The position numbers and the translations under genes are program-made. 36,944 bases of DNA from Aeromonadales bacterium (GTDB taxonomy: Bacteria > Pseudomonadota > Gammaproteobacteria > Enterobacterales > Aeromonadaceae). The notes beneath the pieces were generated by a model that was not told where the DNA came from, did not search any database, and was given only the letters and a program-made list of their open reading frames with translations. Within the stretch, counting starts at the first letter, position 1. Every line of letters begins with the position of its first letter. The stretch lies in NCBI GenBank assembly GCA_012518835.1, contig JAAYRH010000046.1, forward strand, positions 1 through 36,944, in the 5' to 3' direction. Shown here in pieces: positions 19,601-26,262 of this stretch.

Positions 19601-19689
19601 AGCAGCGATTGCAGCCCCAATAAGACGATCAGCAAGCTGATCGAAACGGCCAACACAGGCCGTTTAATAAAAATATCAGTAAAACGCAT
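16615..19689 (-). CDS. RND (HAE1-type) multidrug efflux permease
   Basis: A 1024-residue inner-membrane proton antiporter of the AcrB/MexB superfamily that takes substrates from the periplasm and membrane. The N-terminus FTDIFIKRPVLAVSISLLIV and the usual twelve-helix, two-loop layout are present. The proton-relay residues are visible in TM4 (AIGLVVDDAIVVVENVDRH, two Asp) and TM10 (GIITKHGILMCE, Lys). It follows its adaptor gene by 12 bp, so the two are co-expressed under the TetR gene upstream. No outer-membrane factor is encoded nearby; a TolC-like channel elsewhere is expected. The substrate range cannot be read from sequence. It belongs with the VexD/MexK-like branch by eye, which I hold loosely. 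Confidence 0.95.
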   Translation of the reverse strand: MRFTDIFIKRPVLAVSISLLIVLLGLQSLLNMQVREYPDMTNTVITVNTGYFGASADLIQGFITQPLEQAIAQADNIDYMSSSSSNGSSDITVQMKLNTDPNGALADILARVNSVRSQLPREAEDPSLEMTTGSSTSILYIAFSSEELSASQINDYLERVIRPQFYSVDGVAKINLFGGSKFALRIWLDPLRMAAHNLTAAEVQAVLQSNNYQAAAGQSTGYYTVYNSEINTQIESPEELESLVVASRDNSVVRLRDIADVSLEKSHDTVRALADGESAVVIGVDPTPSANPLEVADNVRKLLPELERDMPDTISMKLLYDATDAINESINEVAKTIIEASLIVILVITLFLGSFRAALVPIVTIPLSLIGVSILMTMFGFTINLMTLLAMVLAIGLVVDDAIVVVENVDRHIKAGEEPFRAAIIGTREIAVPVITMTITLAAVYAPIALMSGVTGSLFKEFALTLAGAVFVSGIVALTLSPMMCSKLLQPHTNPNRFEKAVENTLGKVTRGYTRMLDAVLAKRAVVIAFAVLVFASMPVLFSFIPSELAPNEDKGGFMILAKAPNTANLDYIENNMLKAVDVLKKDDALATSLTIAGVPTPNQGLGVAVLKPWSERDGQKSVIDRLTPQLQGLPSVAISAFEFPELPGASGGLPVQFVLTTPGEFEGLFEVASDALEKVSNSPLFVHSELDLAFDSGTMNIKINRDKAGAYGVTMQDIATTLSTMMSDGYVNRVDLDGRSYEVIPQVYRKDRLNPDSIKDYYVRSLSGDMVPLSNMVSITMEGKPRALSHYNQLNSATIGGVLTPGVSMGDAINFLEQDVAGNLPKGYGHDYLGEARQFVTEGSALYMTFLLALFIIYLVLASQFESLRDPLVIMVSVPLAISGALIALAWGLATMNIYTQVGLITLVGIITKHGILMCEVAKEEQLAGASRSDAIRTAARIRLRAILMTTAAMVAGLLPLMFAVGAGAISRFGMGIVIVSGLSIGTLFTLFVLPVIYTFLASQHNQIPEFDESIAPKTLENH

Positions 19690-19701
19690 CAGATTCTCCG
19701 C

Positions 19702-20853
19702 TTACAGCTGGGGTGCTGACTCAGGCTTATCGAGTGAATCATCTTCTACCGGTTTAACATGACTACCGTTCGACAGACGCACTTGGCCTGAGGTCACTAT
19801 GGTTTCGCCAGGCTTAAGCCCTTTTACCACACGCGCATATTCTTCTTCACGCTCGGCGACTTCAATCACCCGCTGTTTCGCTACCAGCACTTTCTCGCCT
19901 TCTTCTTTATCTTCTATTGGCTCTTCACCTGCTTCAGGCTGTTGCTCTTCCACTACATAAACGGTTTGGCCGTAAAGAGTAAAGTTAATCGCATGCTGAG
20001 GAATAAGAATTTGTTCAGACTGCGTCGGTAGTTTTACGTCTAGCTTGGCAAACATGCCTGAGCGTAACTTACCGTCTTTATTAGGAATGCTGGCCTCTAC
20101 CTGCACTACGCCGGAGTCGTGATTAATTTGTGGCTCAATGGCGGTAACTTGCCCTTCAAAGGGCGTATCGGCATAAGCATCAACGAAGATACTGAGCGGC
20201 TGACCAATCATAATGTCGGCGATGCGAGTTTGTGGGATCGTAAAACGAATACGGAACTGGCTAATATCTTCTAAGCGTGCAATATCATCACCCGCATTTA
20301 AGTACTGTCCCAGATAGGCATTACGAATACCCATGATGCCATCGAAAGGCGCGCGAATAGTACGACGCTCAATAGCAGCTTTTAATGAATCTACTTGACC
20401 CTGTAGCTCTTGATAGTTGGCTTGAGCTTCATCTAGCTGACCTTTAGAAACCGAACCGCGGGAGTAAAGTTGACGCATTCGATCTAAGTTAGCCTTGATG
20501 GAAGGTAAGCGGCCCTGCGCACTGCGCAAATTAGCTTTTTCTACATCGGCATCAATTTCTAGCAGCACCTCGCCGGCTTTTACTTGTTGACCGGATTCAA
20601 AGTTGATTTTACGTACTATGCCTGAGCCTTCCGTGCTTACAGATATCCCCTGAATAGGCTCGATAAAGCCAATGGCGGCAATATGGGGTGTCCAATCCTG
20701 AGCCACAACTTCTTCGACTGTGACTGCATGACTAGGGGTAGGCATATTGGCAAAGTACTCGCCCATCATTTTTTGTTTAAATAAATTGAAACCGATGACG
20801 CTGCCGAAGATGATGACTACCAGCAACAACATGGACAAAGTCCATTTTTTCAT
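19702..20853 (-). CDS. RND periplasmic adaptor (membrane-fusion protein)
   Basis: A 383-residue adaptor linking the RND permease to an outer-membrane channel. An N-terminal hydrophobic anchor (about 5-24) lacks a lipobox cysteine, so it is held by a transmembrane helix rather than a lipid. The lipoyl half motifs (GSGIVRKINFESGQQVKAGEVLLEID, in part GQQVKAGEVLLEID) flank a short helical hairpin (about 105-165), followed by a beta-barrel and the membrane-proximal domain. An acidic insert near residues 305-330 (EEQQPEAGEEPIEDKEEGE) lies in the C-terminal part and is unusual. The gene is 32 bp after tetR and 12 bp before the permease, in one operon. Confidence 0.93.
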   Translation of the reverse strand: MKKWTLSMLLLVVIIFGSVIGFNLFKQKMMGEYFANMPTPSHAVTVEEVVAQDWTPHIAAIGFIEPIQGISVSTEGSGIVRKINFESGQQVKAGEVLLEIDADVEKANLRSAQGRLPSIKANLDRMRQLYSRGSVSKGQLDEAQANYQELQGQVDSLKAAIERRTIRAPFDGIMGIRNAYLGQYLNAGDDIARLEDISQFRIRFTIPQTRIADIMIGQPLSIFVDAYADTPFEGQVTAIEPQINHDSGVVQVEASIPNKDGKLRSGMFAKLDVKLPTQSEQILIPQHAINFTLYGQTVYVVEEQQPEAGEEPIEDKEEGEKVLVAKQRVIEVAEREEEYARVVKGLKPGETIVTSGQVRLSNGSHVKPVEDDSLDKPESAPQL

Positions 20854-20885
20854 TAGGTGACTCCCGCGACTTTTTTGGTTTGAAA

Positions 20886-21452
20886 TTAACGTTTTAAAAT
20901 GGCATTCCAGCTAGCATCGAGTAACTGCTGGTACAGCTCATCATCAAGCTCAATGCACCCTTTAGTACATTTTTGCGTGAGCAGCATTAGGTTTTCTAAA
21001 GCGATAAAGCCCAGTAATTGGGCGGGAATATCTCTAAACACGCCTTGGGCTCGCCCACACTCAAAAAATTCCAGTACTGTCTTAAAATAGCGCTCATCTA
21101 TTTGCTGTTCTTCCTCTCGGTTAAACAGCGGTGAGGCTTCGTATTGCACCCGATAACAAAGGCTGTCGGGGTTTGCTCGTAAATAATGCAGAGTATTGCG
21201 CCACAGCTTACTAAATTGGTCATAGCAAGGTTTTGAGGCATCTACTCCCGCCACAATGGCTATGGCCACTTCACTAAGTCGTTCTACATGCGCACTGCGC
21301 AGCATGGTTTCTTTGTCTGCAAAATAACGATAGATAGTACCGGTCGCAACATTAGCGTGCTTCGCTACCTGCTGCATCGACATGCCATGAAAGCCTTTGC
21401 TGGCGATCAGGACTTCTGCAGCACTTAAAATGCGTTCGCGTTTATTAGACAT
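20886..21452 (-). CDS. TetR/AcrR-family repressor of the RND operon
   Basis: A 188-residue regulator with the TetR helix-turn-helix at about residues 8-52 (ILSAAEVLIASKGFHGMSMQQVAKHANVATGTIYRYFADKE; the core is VAKHANVATGTIYRYF). A variable helical ligand domain follows. It is the first gene of the tetR-adaptor-permease operon. A perfect 20-bp palindrome lies 32-52 bp upstream of its start, so autoregulation of the entire operon is likely. The ligand is unknown. The C-terminal segment has several cysteines (TQKCTKGCIEL), which might be ligand- or redox-related but could be incidental. Confidence 0.93.
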   Translation of the reverse strand: MSNKRERILSAAEVLIASKGFHGMSMQQVAKHANVATGTIYRYFADKETMLRSAHVERLSEVAIAIVAGVDASKPCYDQFSKLWRNTLHYLRANPDSLCYRVQYEASPLFNREEEQQIDERYFKTVLEFFECGRAQGVFRDIPAQLLGFIALENLMLLTQKCTKGCIELDDELYQQLLDASWNAILKR

Positions 21453-21484
21453 GAAATTACCATTAATCTACACAACTAAGTTTC

Positions 21485-21504
21485 ATGAATGAACGTTCAT
21501 TCAT
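21485..21504. promoter_or_regulatory. TetR operator upstream of tetR
   Basis: ATGAATGAACGTTCATTCAT is a perfect 20-bp palindrome. It contains TGAATGAAC-GTTCATTCA, the type of operator bound by many AcrR/TetR repressors. It is the only such palindrome I saw in the window and is placed to control the tetR-adaptor-RND operon. Confidence 0.85.
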
Positions 21505-21632
21505 TTTTGAGGATTTTAGGTCTTTTCTGTTGTATGTCAATTGCTCATATAAGGGCTAATGAGGGTGAGAGCTAAAAAAAACAACACTCTGCTGGTAAAA
21601 GCAGCACTCGACACTTTATTATGAAAAAGGGC

Positions 21633-21661
21633 TGGACAAGTCAGGGGCGGGGTTTTACTAT
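21633..21661 (+). promoter_or_regulatory. Sigma-70 promoter of the tRNA operon
   Basis: TGGACA (21633-21638), a 17-base spacer and TACTAT (21656-21661), followed by a GC-rich discriminator (TCGCAGCG), which is usual for stringently controlled tRNA promoters. The first tRNA begins 20 bases later. Confidence 0.75.
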
Positions 21662-21680
21662 TCGCAGCGTCCAAATGTGA

Positions 21681-21757
<77 letters not shown>

Positions 21758-21804
21758 TCTAGTAATTTGGATAAAGTCTAGTATACTAGGCGTCAGTTAA
21801 AAAT

Positions 21805-21881
21805 GGTGACCGTAGCTCAGTTGGTAGAGTCCCGGATTGTGATTCCGGTTGTCGCGGGTTCGAGCCCCGTCGGTCACCCCA
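21805..21881 (+). tRNA. hisR: tRNA-His (GTG)
   Basis: The cloverleaf has the extra 5' G (21805) that is the histidine identity element. The anticodon is GTG in TTGTGAT, the T-arm is GCGGG-TTCGAGC-CCCGT, and CCA is encoded. Confidence 0.98.
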
Positions 21882-21915
21882 GATTTCAGGCTAAGGTCTG
21901 GAAGTAGTAAAAATT

Positions 21916-22000
21916 GCGAGGGTGGCGGAATTGGTAGACGCGCTAGCTTCAGGTGTTAGTGCCTTCGGGTGTGGGGGTTCAAGTCCCCCCCTTCGCACCA
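21916..22000 (+). tRNA. leuT: tRNA-Leu (CAG)
   Basis: An 85-base class II tRNA with a long variable arm (TGCCTTCGGGTG). The anticodon CAG lies in CTTCAGG, the T-arm is GGGGG-TTCAAGT-CCCCC, and CCA is encoded. Confidence 0.98.
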
Positions 22001-22071
22001 CTACTTCAAAAATTGTAATTGCATCTTAACGGGATGCAATACAAGATAGACGTAATGAAAAAGAATAATTT

Positions 22072-22140
22072 CGGCGTTTAGCGCAGCTTGGTAGCGCATC
22101 TCGTGTTTTGGGATTAAGCGGGCCAGAGGGTGCGACCCGA
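22072..22140 (+). pseudogene. Broken tRNA-Pro, copy A
   Basis: The first 30 or so bases, through the D-arm (TAGCGCAGCTTGGTAGCGC), are identical to the intact tRNA-Pro genes. The anticodon arm is then altered by extra bases around TTTTGGGATTAAG, and a scrap of the variable region (CCAGAGGGT) follows. No T-arm, acceptor 3' strand or CCA remains. It cannot fold as a tRNA. An almost identical copy lies 224 bp downstream. Confidence 0.85.
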
Positions 22141-22168
22141 TTGATAGTTAAAGAATACAGTAATACTT

Positions 22169-22245
<77 letters not shown>

Positions 22246-22295
22246 ATTTAATAAGTTAGTTTACTGACTTAAACAGCAAGAGAAATACAAAAATA

Positions 22296-22364
22296 CGGCG
22301 TTTAGCGCAGCTTGGTAGCGCATCTCGTGTTTTGGGATTAAGCGGACCAGAGGGTGCGACCCGA
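22296..22364 (+). pseudogene. Broken tRNA-Pro, copy B
   Basis: The same defective tRNA-Pro as at 22072, with a single base difference (A at 22346). It lacks the T-arm and 3' acceptor strand. Confidence 0.85.
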
Positions 22365-22392
22365 TTGATAGTTAAAGAATACAGTAATACTT

Positions 22393-22469
<77 letters not shown>

Positions 22470-22472
22470 ATT

Positions 22473-22502
22473 AAAAAACCAGTCTAACGACTGGTTTTTT
22501 TT
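22473..22502 (+). terminator. Rho-independent terminator of the tRNA operon
   Basis: AAAAAACCAGTC (22473-22484) and GACTGGTTTTTT (22489-22500) form a perfect 12-bp stem with loop TAAC, running into further T. Confidence 0.95.
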
Positions 22503-22608
22503 GTCTGCAATTTATGTGAAGCGTAAAAAGTGAAGGGTAAGGGGTAATCACCCCACCTGCAGACTTGGTATTTCCTCTTCACGCTTCACTATCTACTCCT
22601 TACTTAAT

Positions 22609-22631
22609 GAGCGCAGCTGGGTAGCGCCTCT
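22609..22631 (+). pseudogene. Possible tRNA-Pro D-arm relic
   Basis: GAGCGCAGCTGGGTAGCGC and the next four bases match 20 of 23 bases of the tRNA-Pro D-arm region. The GCGC/GCGC stem is kept, but no acceptor or anticodon arm is present. It lies 140 bp past the tRNA operon terminator. Confidence 0.45.
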
Positions 22632-22678
22632 CTTCTACTCCTTTTCTGGTTTAGCATTCAAATAAGACTTTGAGGACA

Positions 22679-22692
22679 ATTGTTAATACAAT
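22679..22692. promoter_or_regulatory. Inverted repeat upstream of the iclR-type gene
   Basis: ATTGT-TAAT-ACAAT, a perfect 5-bp inverted repeat 34 bp before the start codon. It could be an autoregulatory site, but it is short and unlike the IclR palindrome near gcl. Confidence 0.3.
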
Positions 22693-22725
22693 AAGACCAC
22701 AGTCTCTACTGATCGTAGCGTATTC

Positions 22726-23520
22726 ATGACCGAAGTAATTAAACATCAAAAAACCGTTCCGAAGACGAGCCAAGTACAGTCTCTTTCTCGCGCCTTATTG
22801 CTGCTAGAGTGCTTAGCTGACTCCGATATTGGACTATCGCTTACTGAAGTGGCAGCCAGCTTAAGCTTGGCGCCGTCGACCACGCACCGTTTGCTTAATA
22901 GCTTGCGCAGCCATGAGTTTGTTGATGTCGATGAAGGGTTGTGGAGTATTGGGGTTAATGCCTTTGCCATTGGCAATGCCTACTTAAAAAAGCGCGATGT
23001 TGTCGCGCAGTCACGGCCCTTTATGAAACGATTAGTAGCCGAAACAGGCGAAACTTCCAACCTCGCTATTTTAGAGCAAGATAGAGTGGTTTACGTGGGG
23101 CAAGTGGAATCACCGCAAACCATGCGCATGGTCGTCTCGTTAGGTAGCAGCTCACCATTACACGCCTCTGGCGTAGGCAAAGCATTATTAGCCGTGCTGC
23201 CGTTGCCAGAAGCCATGGCATTAATCCAAGATACCGATATGGTGGCTTATACGCCGAATACTTTGACGGAGCTGGTACGTTTGGAGCAAGAGTTACAGTT
23301 GATCAAGCACCAAGGCTATTCTCTAGACGATGAAGAGCAGTTTGAAGGCTTGCGCTGCATAGCGGCAAATATTTATAACGAATATGGTGAAGCAGTGGCG
23401 GCAATTTCTATTTCTGGGCCGGCAGTGCGAGTTAAGCGCGAGCGTTTACCGCAGTTGAGCGAGTTAGTGATGGCCGCTGCACGGGAAGTAACCCAAGCCA
23501 TGGGGGGCAAAGCGCCGTAA
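22726..23520 (+). CDS. IclR-family regulator, AllR-like
   Basis: A 264-residue regulator with a winged helix at about residues 15-78 (SLSLAPSTTHRLLNSLRSHEF) and an IclR effector domain at about 90-255. Conserved elements are LHASGVGKALLA, DDEEQFEGLRCIAANIYNEYG and VAAISISGPAVRV. By eye it resembles E. coli AllR, the glyoxylate-sensing repressor of gcl and the allantoin genes. Glyoxylate as ligand is therefore an inference, supported by the nearby gcl-hyi-glxR-ttuD block. No clear Shine-Dalgarno precedes the ATG at 22726. It is transcribed toward the polyamine genes and is 8 kb from the gcl promoter, which is unusual if it controls gcl. Confidence 0.85.
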   Translation: MTEVIKHQKTVPKTSQVQSLSRALLLLECLADSDIGLSLTEVAASLSLAPSTTHRLLNSLRSHEFVDVDEGLWSIGVNAFAIGNAYLKKRDVVAQSRPFMKRLVAETGETSNLAILEQDRVVYVGQVESPQTMRMVVSLGSSSPLHASGVGKALLAVLPLPEAMALIQDTDMVAYTPNTLTELVRLEQELQLIKHQGYSLDDEEQFEGLRCIAANIYNEYGEAVAAISISGPAVRVKRERLPQLSELVMAAAREVTQAMGGKAP

Positions 23521-23556
23521 TGATAAGAGTAACAGGTTTGCGGGCGCGCTCTATAA

Positions 23557-23586
23557 AATAAGGCCAGTCTTTTGACTGGCCTTATT
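23557..23586. terminator. Bidirectional terminator between iclR-type gene and CANSDH
   Basis: AATAAGGCCAGTC (23557-23569) pairs perfectly with GACTGGCCTTATT (23574-23586) across a TTTT loop. It lies between two convergent genes and can serve both. It is a strong 13-bp stem, with A/T-rich outer pairs in place of a separate U-tract. Confidence 0.8.
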
Positions 23587-23615
23587 GCTTTAGGCTGCCT
23601 GCTTAAATGCCGTTA

Positions 23616-24857
23616 TTAAAAACTAAGGAGGCGATCGCCTTGGTCGTCTTTAATGCGCGTTGGCATGCCTATATCATTTAGTAGGTTAATGAAGGGGCGG
23701 TGAGGTAGCTCTTCTACGTTCACCATGCGCTGCACATCCCACTCACCGGTCGCGATTAAGATGGCAGCGGCAACGGGGGGGACGCCTGCGGTATAAGAAA
23801 TCCCTTGGCTACCCATTTCTGCATAAGCTTCTTCATGATCGCTGATGTTATAGATAAAGATTTCTTTATCTTGACCATCTTTTTTACCTTTTACTAAATC
23901 ACCAATACAAGTTTTTCCAGTGTAATTGGGTGCCAGAGAAGAAGGATCAGGTAACACTGCTTTAACGACTTTCAACGGCACTACTTCTAGACCTTCGGCG
24001 GTTTTAATTGGTTGCTCAGACAGCAGGCCGAGATTATTAAGCACGGTAAAGACATTAATGTAGTGTTCACCAAAACCCATCCAAAAACGAATATTAGGCA
24101 CATCTAAGTTTTTTGACAAAGAATGGATCTCGTCGTGGCCGGTCATATAACTGGTTTGGTTACCTACTACGGGTAAGTCGTCGGTGCGTTTTACTTCAAA
24201 CATCTTATTTTGCACCCACTCGCTGTTTTGCCATGACCAAACGCGACCGGTAAACTCACGAAAATTAATCTCAGGATCAAAGTTAGTAGCAAAATAGTGG
24301 CCGTGGCTACCCGCGTTAATGTCGATAATGTCGATAGAGTCGACACTGTCAAAATAGTCTTCTTTTACTGCAGCGGCGGCGTAGGCATTCACCATACCCG
24401 GATCAAAGCCCACCCCAAGAATGGCGGTAATGCCGTTATCGGCACAACGCTGTTTGCGTTGCCATTCGTAGTTAGCGTACCAGGGCGGGTTTTCACAGAT
24501 TTTATCTGGATCTTCATGAATCGCAGTATCAAGGTAGGCGACGCCCATTTCTATACAGGCCTCTAATACCGACATATTAATGAAAGGAGAACCAACATTG
24601 ATCACCATTTGCGTCTGTGTTTTGTCAATTAACGCCTTGGTAGCTTCAACATCGAGCGCATCCAAGGCGTGTGCTTGCAATTCACCGGCAGTTTTTAAAC
24701 TGCCTTTTTCTCGTACACTGTCGATAATATTCTGACATTTTTCAACTGTGCGCGAGGCGATGTGAATGTTACCTAGTACGTCATTATGTTGTGCGCACTT
24801 ATGGGCAACAACTTGGGCAACACCACCGGCACCAATAATTAGAACGTTTCTTTTCAT
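23616..24857 (-). CDS. Carboxynorspermidine/carboxyspermidine dehydrogenase
   Basis: A 413-residue NADPH-dependent enzyme of the saccharopine-dehydrogenase fold. It condenses aspartate semialdehyde with a diamine (1,3-diaminopropane or putrescine) to a carboxylated polyamine, the step before nspC. The N-terminal Rossmann motif is NVLIIGAGGVAQVVAHKC. The family segments GVAYLDTAIHEDPDKICENPPWYANYEWQ (in part AIHEDPDKICENPPWYANYE) and ILGVGFDPGMVNAYAAAA are present and characteristic of CANSDH. I use the ATG at 24857; a TTG three bases upstream (24860) is also possible. It is 50 bp downstream of nspC, forming a two-gene operon, as in Vibrio. Which diamine is used cannot be decided here. Confidence 0.9.
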   Translation of the reverse strand: MKRNVLIIGAGGVAQVVAHKCAQHNDVLGNIHIASRTVEKCQNIIDSVREKGSLKTAGELQAHALDALDVEATKALIDKTQTQMVINVGSPFINMSVLEACIEMGVAYLDTAIHEDPDKICENPPWYANYEWQRKQRCADNGITAILGVGFDPGMVNAYAAAAVKEDYFDSVDSIDIIDINAGSHGHYFATNFDPEINFREFTGRVWSWQNSEWVQNKMFEVKRTDDLPVVGNQTSYMTGHDEIHSLSKNLDVPNIRFWMGFGEHYINVFTVLNNLGLLSEQPIKTAEGLEVVPLKVVKAVLPDPSSLAPNYTGKTCIGDLVKGKKDGQDKEIFIYNISDHEEAYAEMGSQGISYTAGVPPVAAAILIATGEWDVQRMVNVEELPHRPFINLLNDIGMPTRIKDDQGDRLLSF

Positions 24858-24907
24858 CAATATATATCCTTTAATCGCTGCTGAGCAGCGAGCTTGGGGT
24901 GAATGCC

Positions 24908-26011
24908 TCAGGAGAGGCTGTCTACAAAGTCTTCGAAGCTAAACTCCTTAACCAGCTCTATCGTGCCATCGAGCTGACGTAAGGCGATGGCGGGCATGTT
25001 CACGCCATTAAACCAATTCTTTTTCACCATGGTATAACCTGCTGCATCTATAAAAGATAAGCGATCACCCACTTTAAGCGGCTGCTCAAAAGTAAAGGTG
25101 CCAAAAATATCACCGGCTAAGCAAGACTTGCCGCATACCATGTATTCTAGCTCACCTTGGCTGGGTATCATTTTTGCCGACTCGCGGTAAATCAGCAGAT
25201 CGAGCATGTGGGCTTCAATAGAGCTATCAACAATCGCTAACTGTTTACCGTTATATAACGTATCAAGCACAGTGACTTCCAGCGAACAGCTGTTCGTAAT
25301 GGCTGCTTCTCCTGGTTCAAGATAGACCTGTACTCCATAGCGTTCAGAAAATGCTGTTAAACGTGCGCAAAAGGCATCCAGTGGATAACCCTCACCGGTA
25401 AAGTGAATGCCGCCACCTAAGCTCACCCAGCTGATATTAGGGTGGCTGAGTAAGTCAGAAAACTGAGCTTCGATTTTGTTGAGCATGTCATCAAACAGGG
25501 CGAAGTCATTATTTTCGCAGTTGTTATGGATCATAAACCCTGAGATCTGCTCAATCACTTCGGCCACTTTTTCTTGATCCCACTCACCAAGTCGGCTAAA
25601 AGGACGAGCAGGATCGGCAATAATAAACTCTGAGCTTGATACCCCAGGGTTCAGGCGCAAACCCCGTACCTGATGCTGAGCGGCATCGGCAAAGCGAGTG
25701 AGCTGACTGATGGAATTAAAGATAATTTTGTCGCTGTGGGCTAACACTTCGGCTATTTCATCATCGGCATACGCCACGCTATAGGCGTGGGTTTCGCCGC
25801 CAAATTTTAGCTTCCCTAGTTTTACTTCATTAAGAGAAGACGAAGTCGTACCGTCCATATACTGGCTCATAAGATCAAACACTGACCAAGTGGCAAAGCA
25901 CTTTAAGGCCAGCAACGCTTTGGCGCCAGAGTGTTTGCGCACATAGGCAATTTTTTCCATGTTGCCCAAGAGGGCGGCTTTATCGATGAGATAGTAAGGC
26001 GTCTTGATCAC
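24908..26011 (-). CDS. nspC: Carboxynorspermidine decarboxylase
   Basis: A 367-residue PLP decarboxylase of the alanine-racemase fold. It converts carboxynorspermidine or carboxyspermidine to norspermidine or spermidine. Lys37 (ALLALKCF) is the PLP lysine. The phosphate loop SLGGGIHF (G199-G201), LEPGEA (232-236) and the catalytic Cys297 in KSCLAGD are all in place. The start codon is GTG at 26011, with AGGAT about nine bases upstream. The family N-terminus (KTPYYLID) begins right there. It is the first gene of a pair with the dehydrogenase. A terminator upstream separates it from the glyoxylate operon. Confidence 0.93.
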   Translation of the reverse strand: MIKTPYYLIDKAALLGNMEKIAYVRKHSGAKALLALKCFATWSVFDLMSQYMDGTTSSSLNEVKLGKLKFGGETHAYSVAYADDEIAEVLAHSDKIIFNSISQLTRFADAAQHQVRGLRLNPGVSSSEFIIADPARPFSRLGEWDQEKVAEVIEQISGFMIHNNCENNDFALFDDMLNKIEAQFSDLLSHPNISWVSLGGGIHFTGEGYPLDAFCARLTAFSERYGVQVYLEPGEAAITNSCSLEVTVLDTLYNGKQLAIVDSSIEAHMLDLLIYRESAKMIPSQGELEYMVCGKSCLAGDIFGTFTFEQPLKVGDRLSFIDAAGYTMVKKNWFNGVNMPAIALRQLDGTIELVKEFSFEDFVDSLS

Positions 26012-26072
26012 CGCAGTTATATCCTCTTACTCAGTTAAACTAGAAGGTAGGGCAGCTATTTTAAAGCGCGCA

Positions 26073-26078
26073 AGTATA
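26073..26078 (-). promoter_or_regulatory. Possible -10 box of the nspC promoter
   Basis: TATACT on the minus strand, about 62 bases before the GTG start. No convincing -35 is seen at 16-18 bp, so this is tentative. Confidence 0.35.
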
Positions 26079-26207
26079 GTGGAAAGCAAACTGCACTTCG
26101 AGCAAAAAAAGCGCACTATATACCCAAAATAGACGCTCGCCAAGATAAGTATGATGGCAAAAAGCAAGTAAGGTAAAACGGTAGGCTAGAAGAGTAAAAG
26201 CGGGTAT

Positions 26208-26240
26208 AAAAAAGGCCGCAGACTTAAGGAAGCAGCGGCC
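26208..26240 (-). terminator. Rho-independent terminator of the gcl-hyi-glxR-ttuD operon
   Basis: On the minus strand GGCCGC-TG-CTT-CCTT-AAG-TCT-GCGGCC, followed by TTTTTTAT, about 25 bases past the ttuD stop. Confidence 0.88.
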
Positions 26241-26262
26241 AACAAATCGCATGATATTTAAC

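Noticed and set aside
22012..22040. Repeats around the tRNA cluster as a CRISPR array
   Set aside because: The repeats are tRNA-Pro copies; there are only two units, with no spacer regularity and no cas genes.
26061..26252. 63-codon hydrophobic minus-strand frame between ttuD and nspC
   Set aside because: It overlaps the ttuD terminator and the likely nspC promoter, and lacks a ribosome-binding site.
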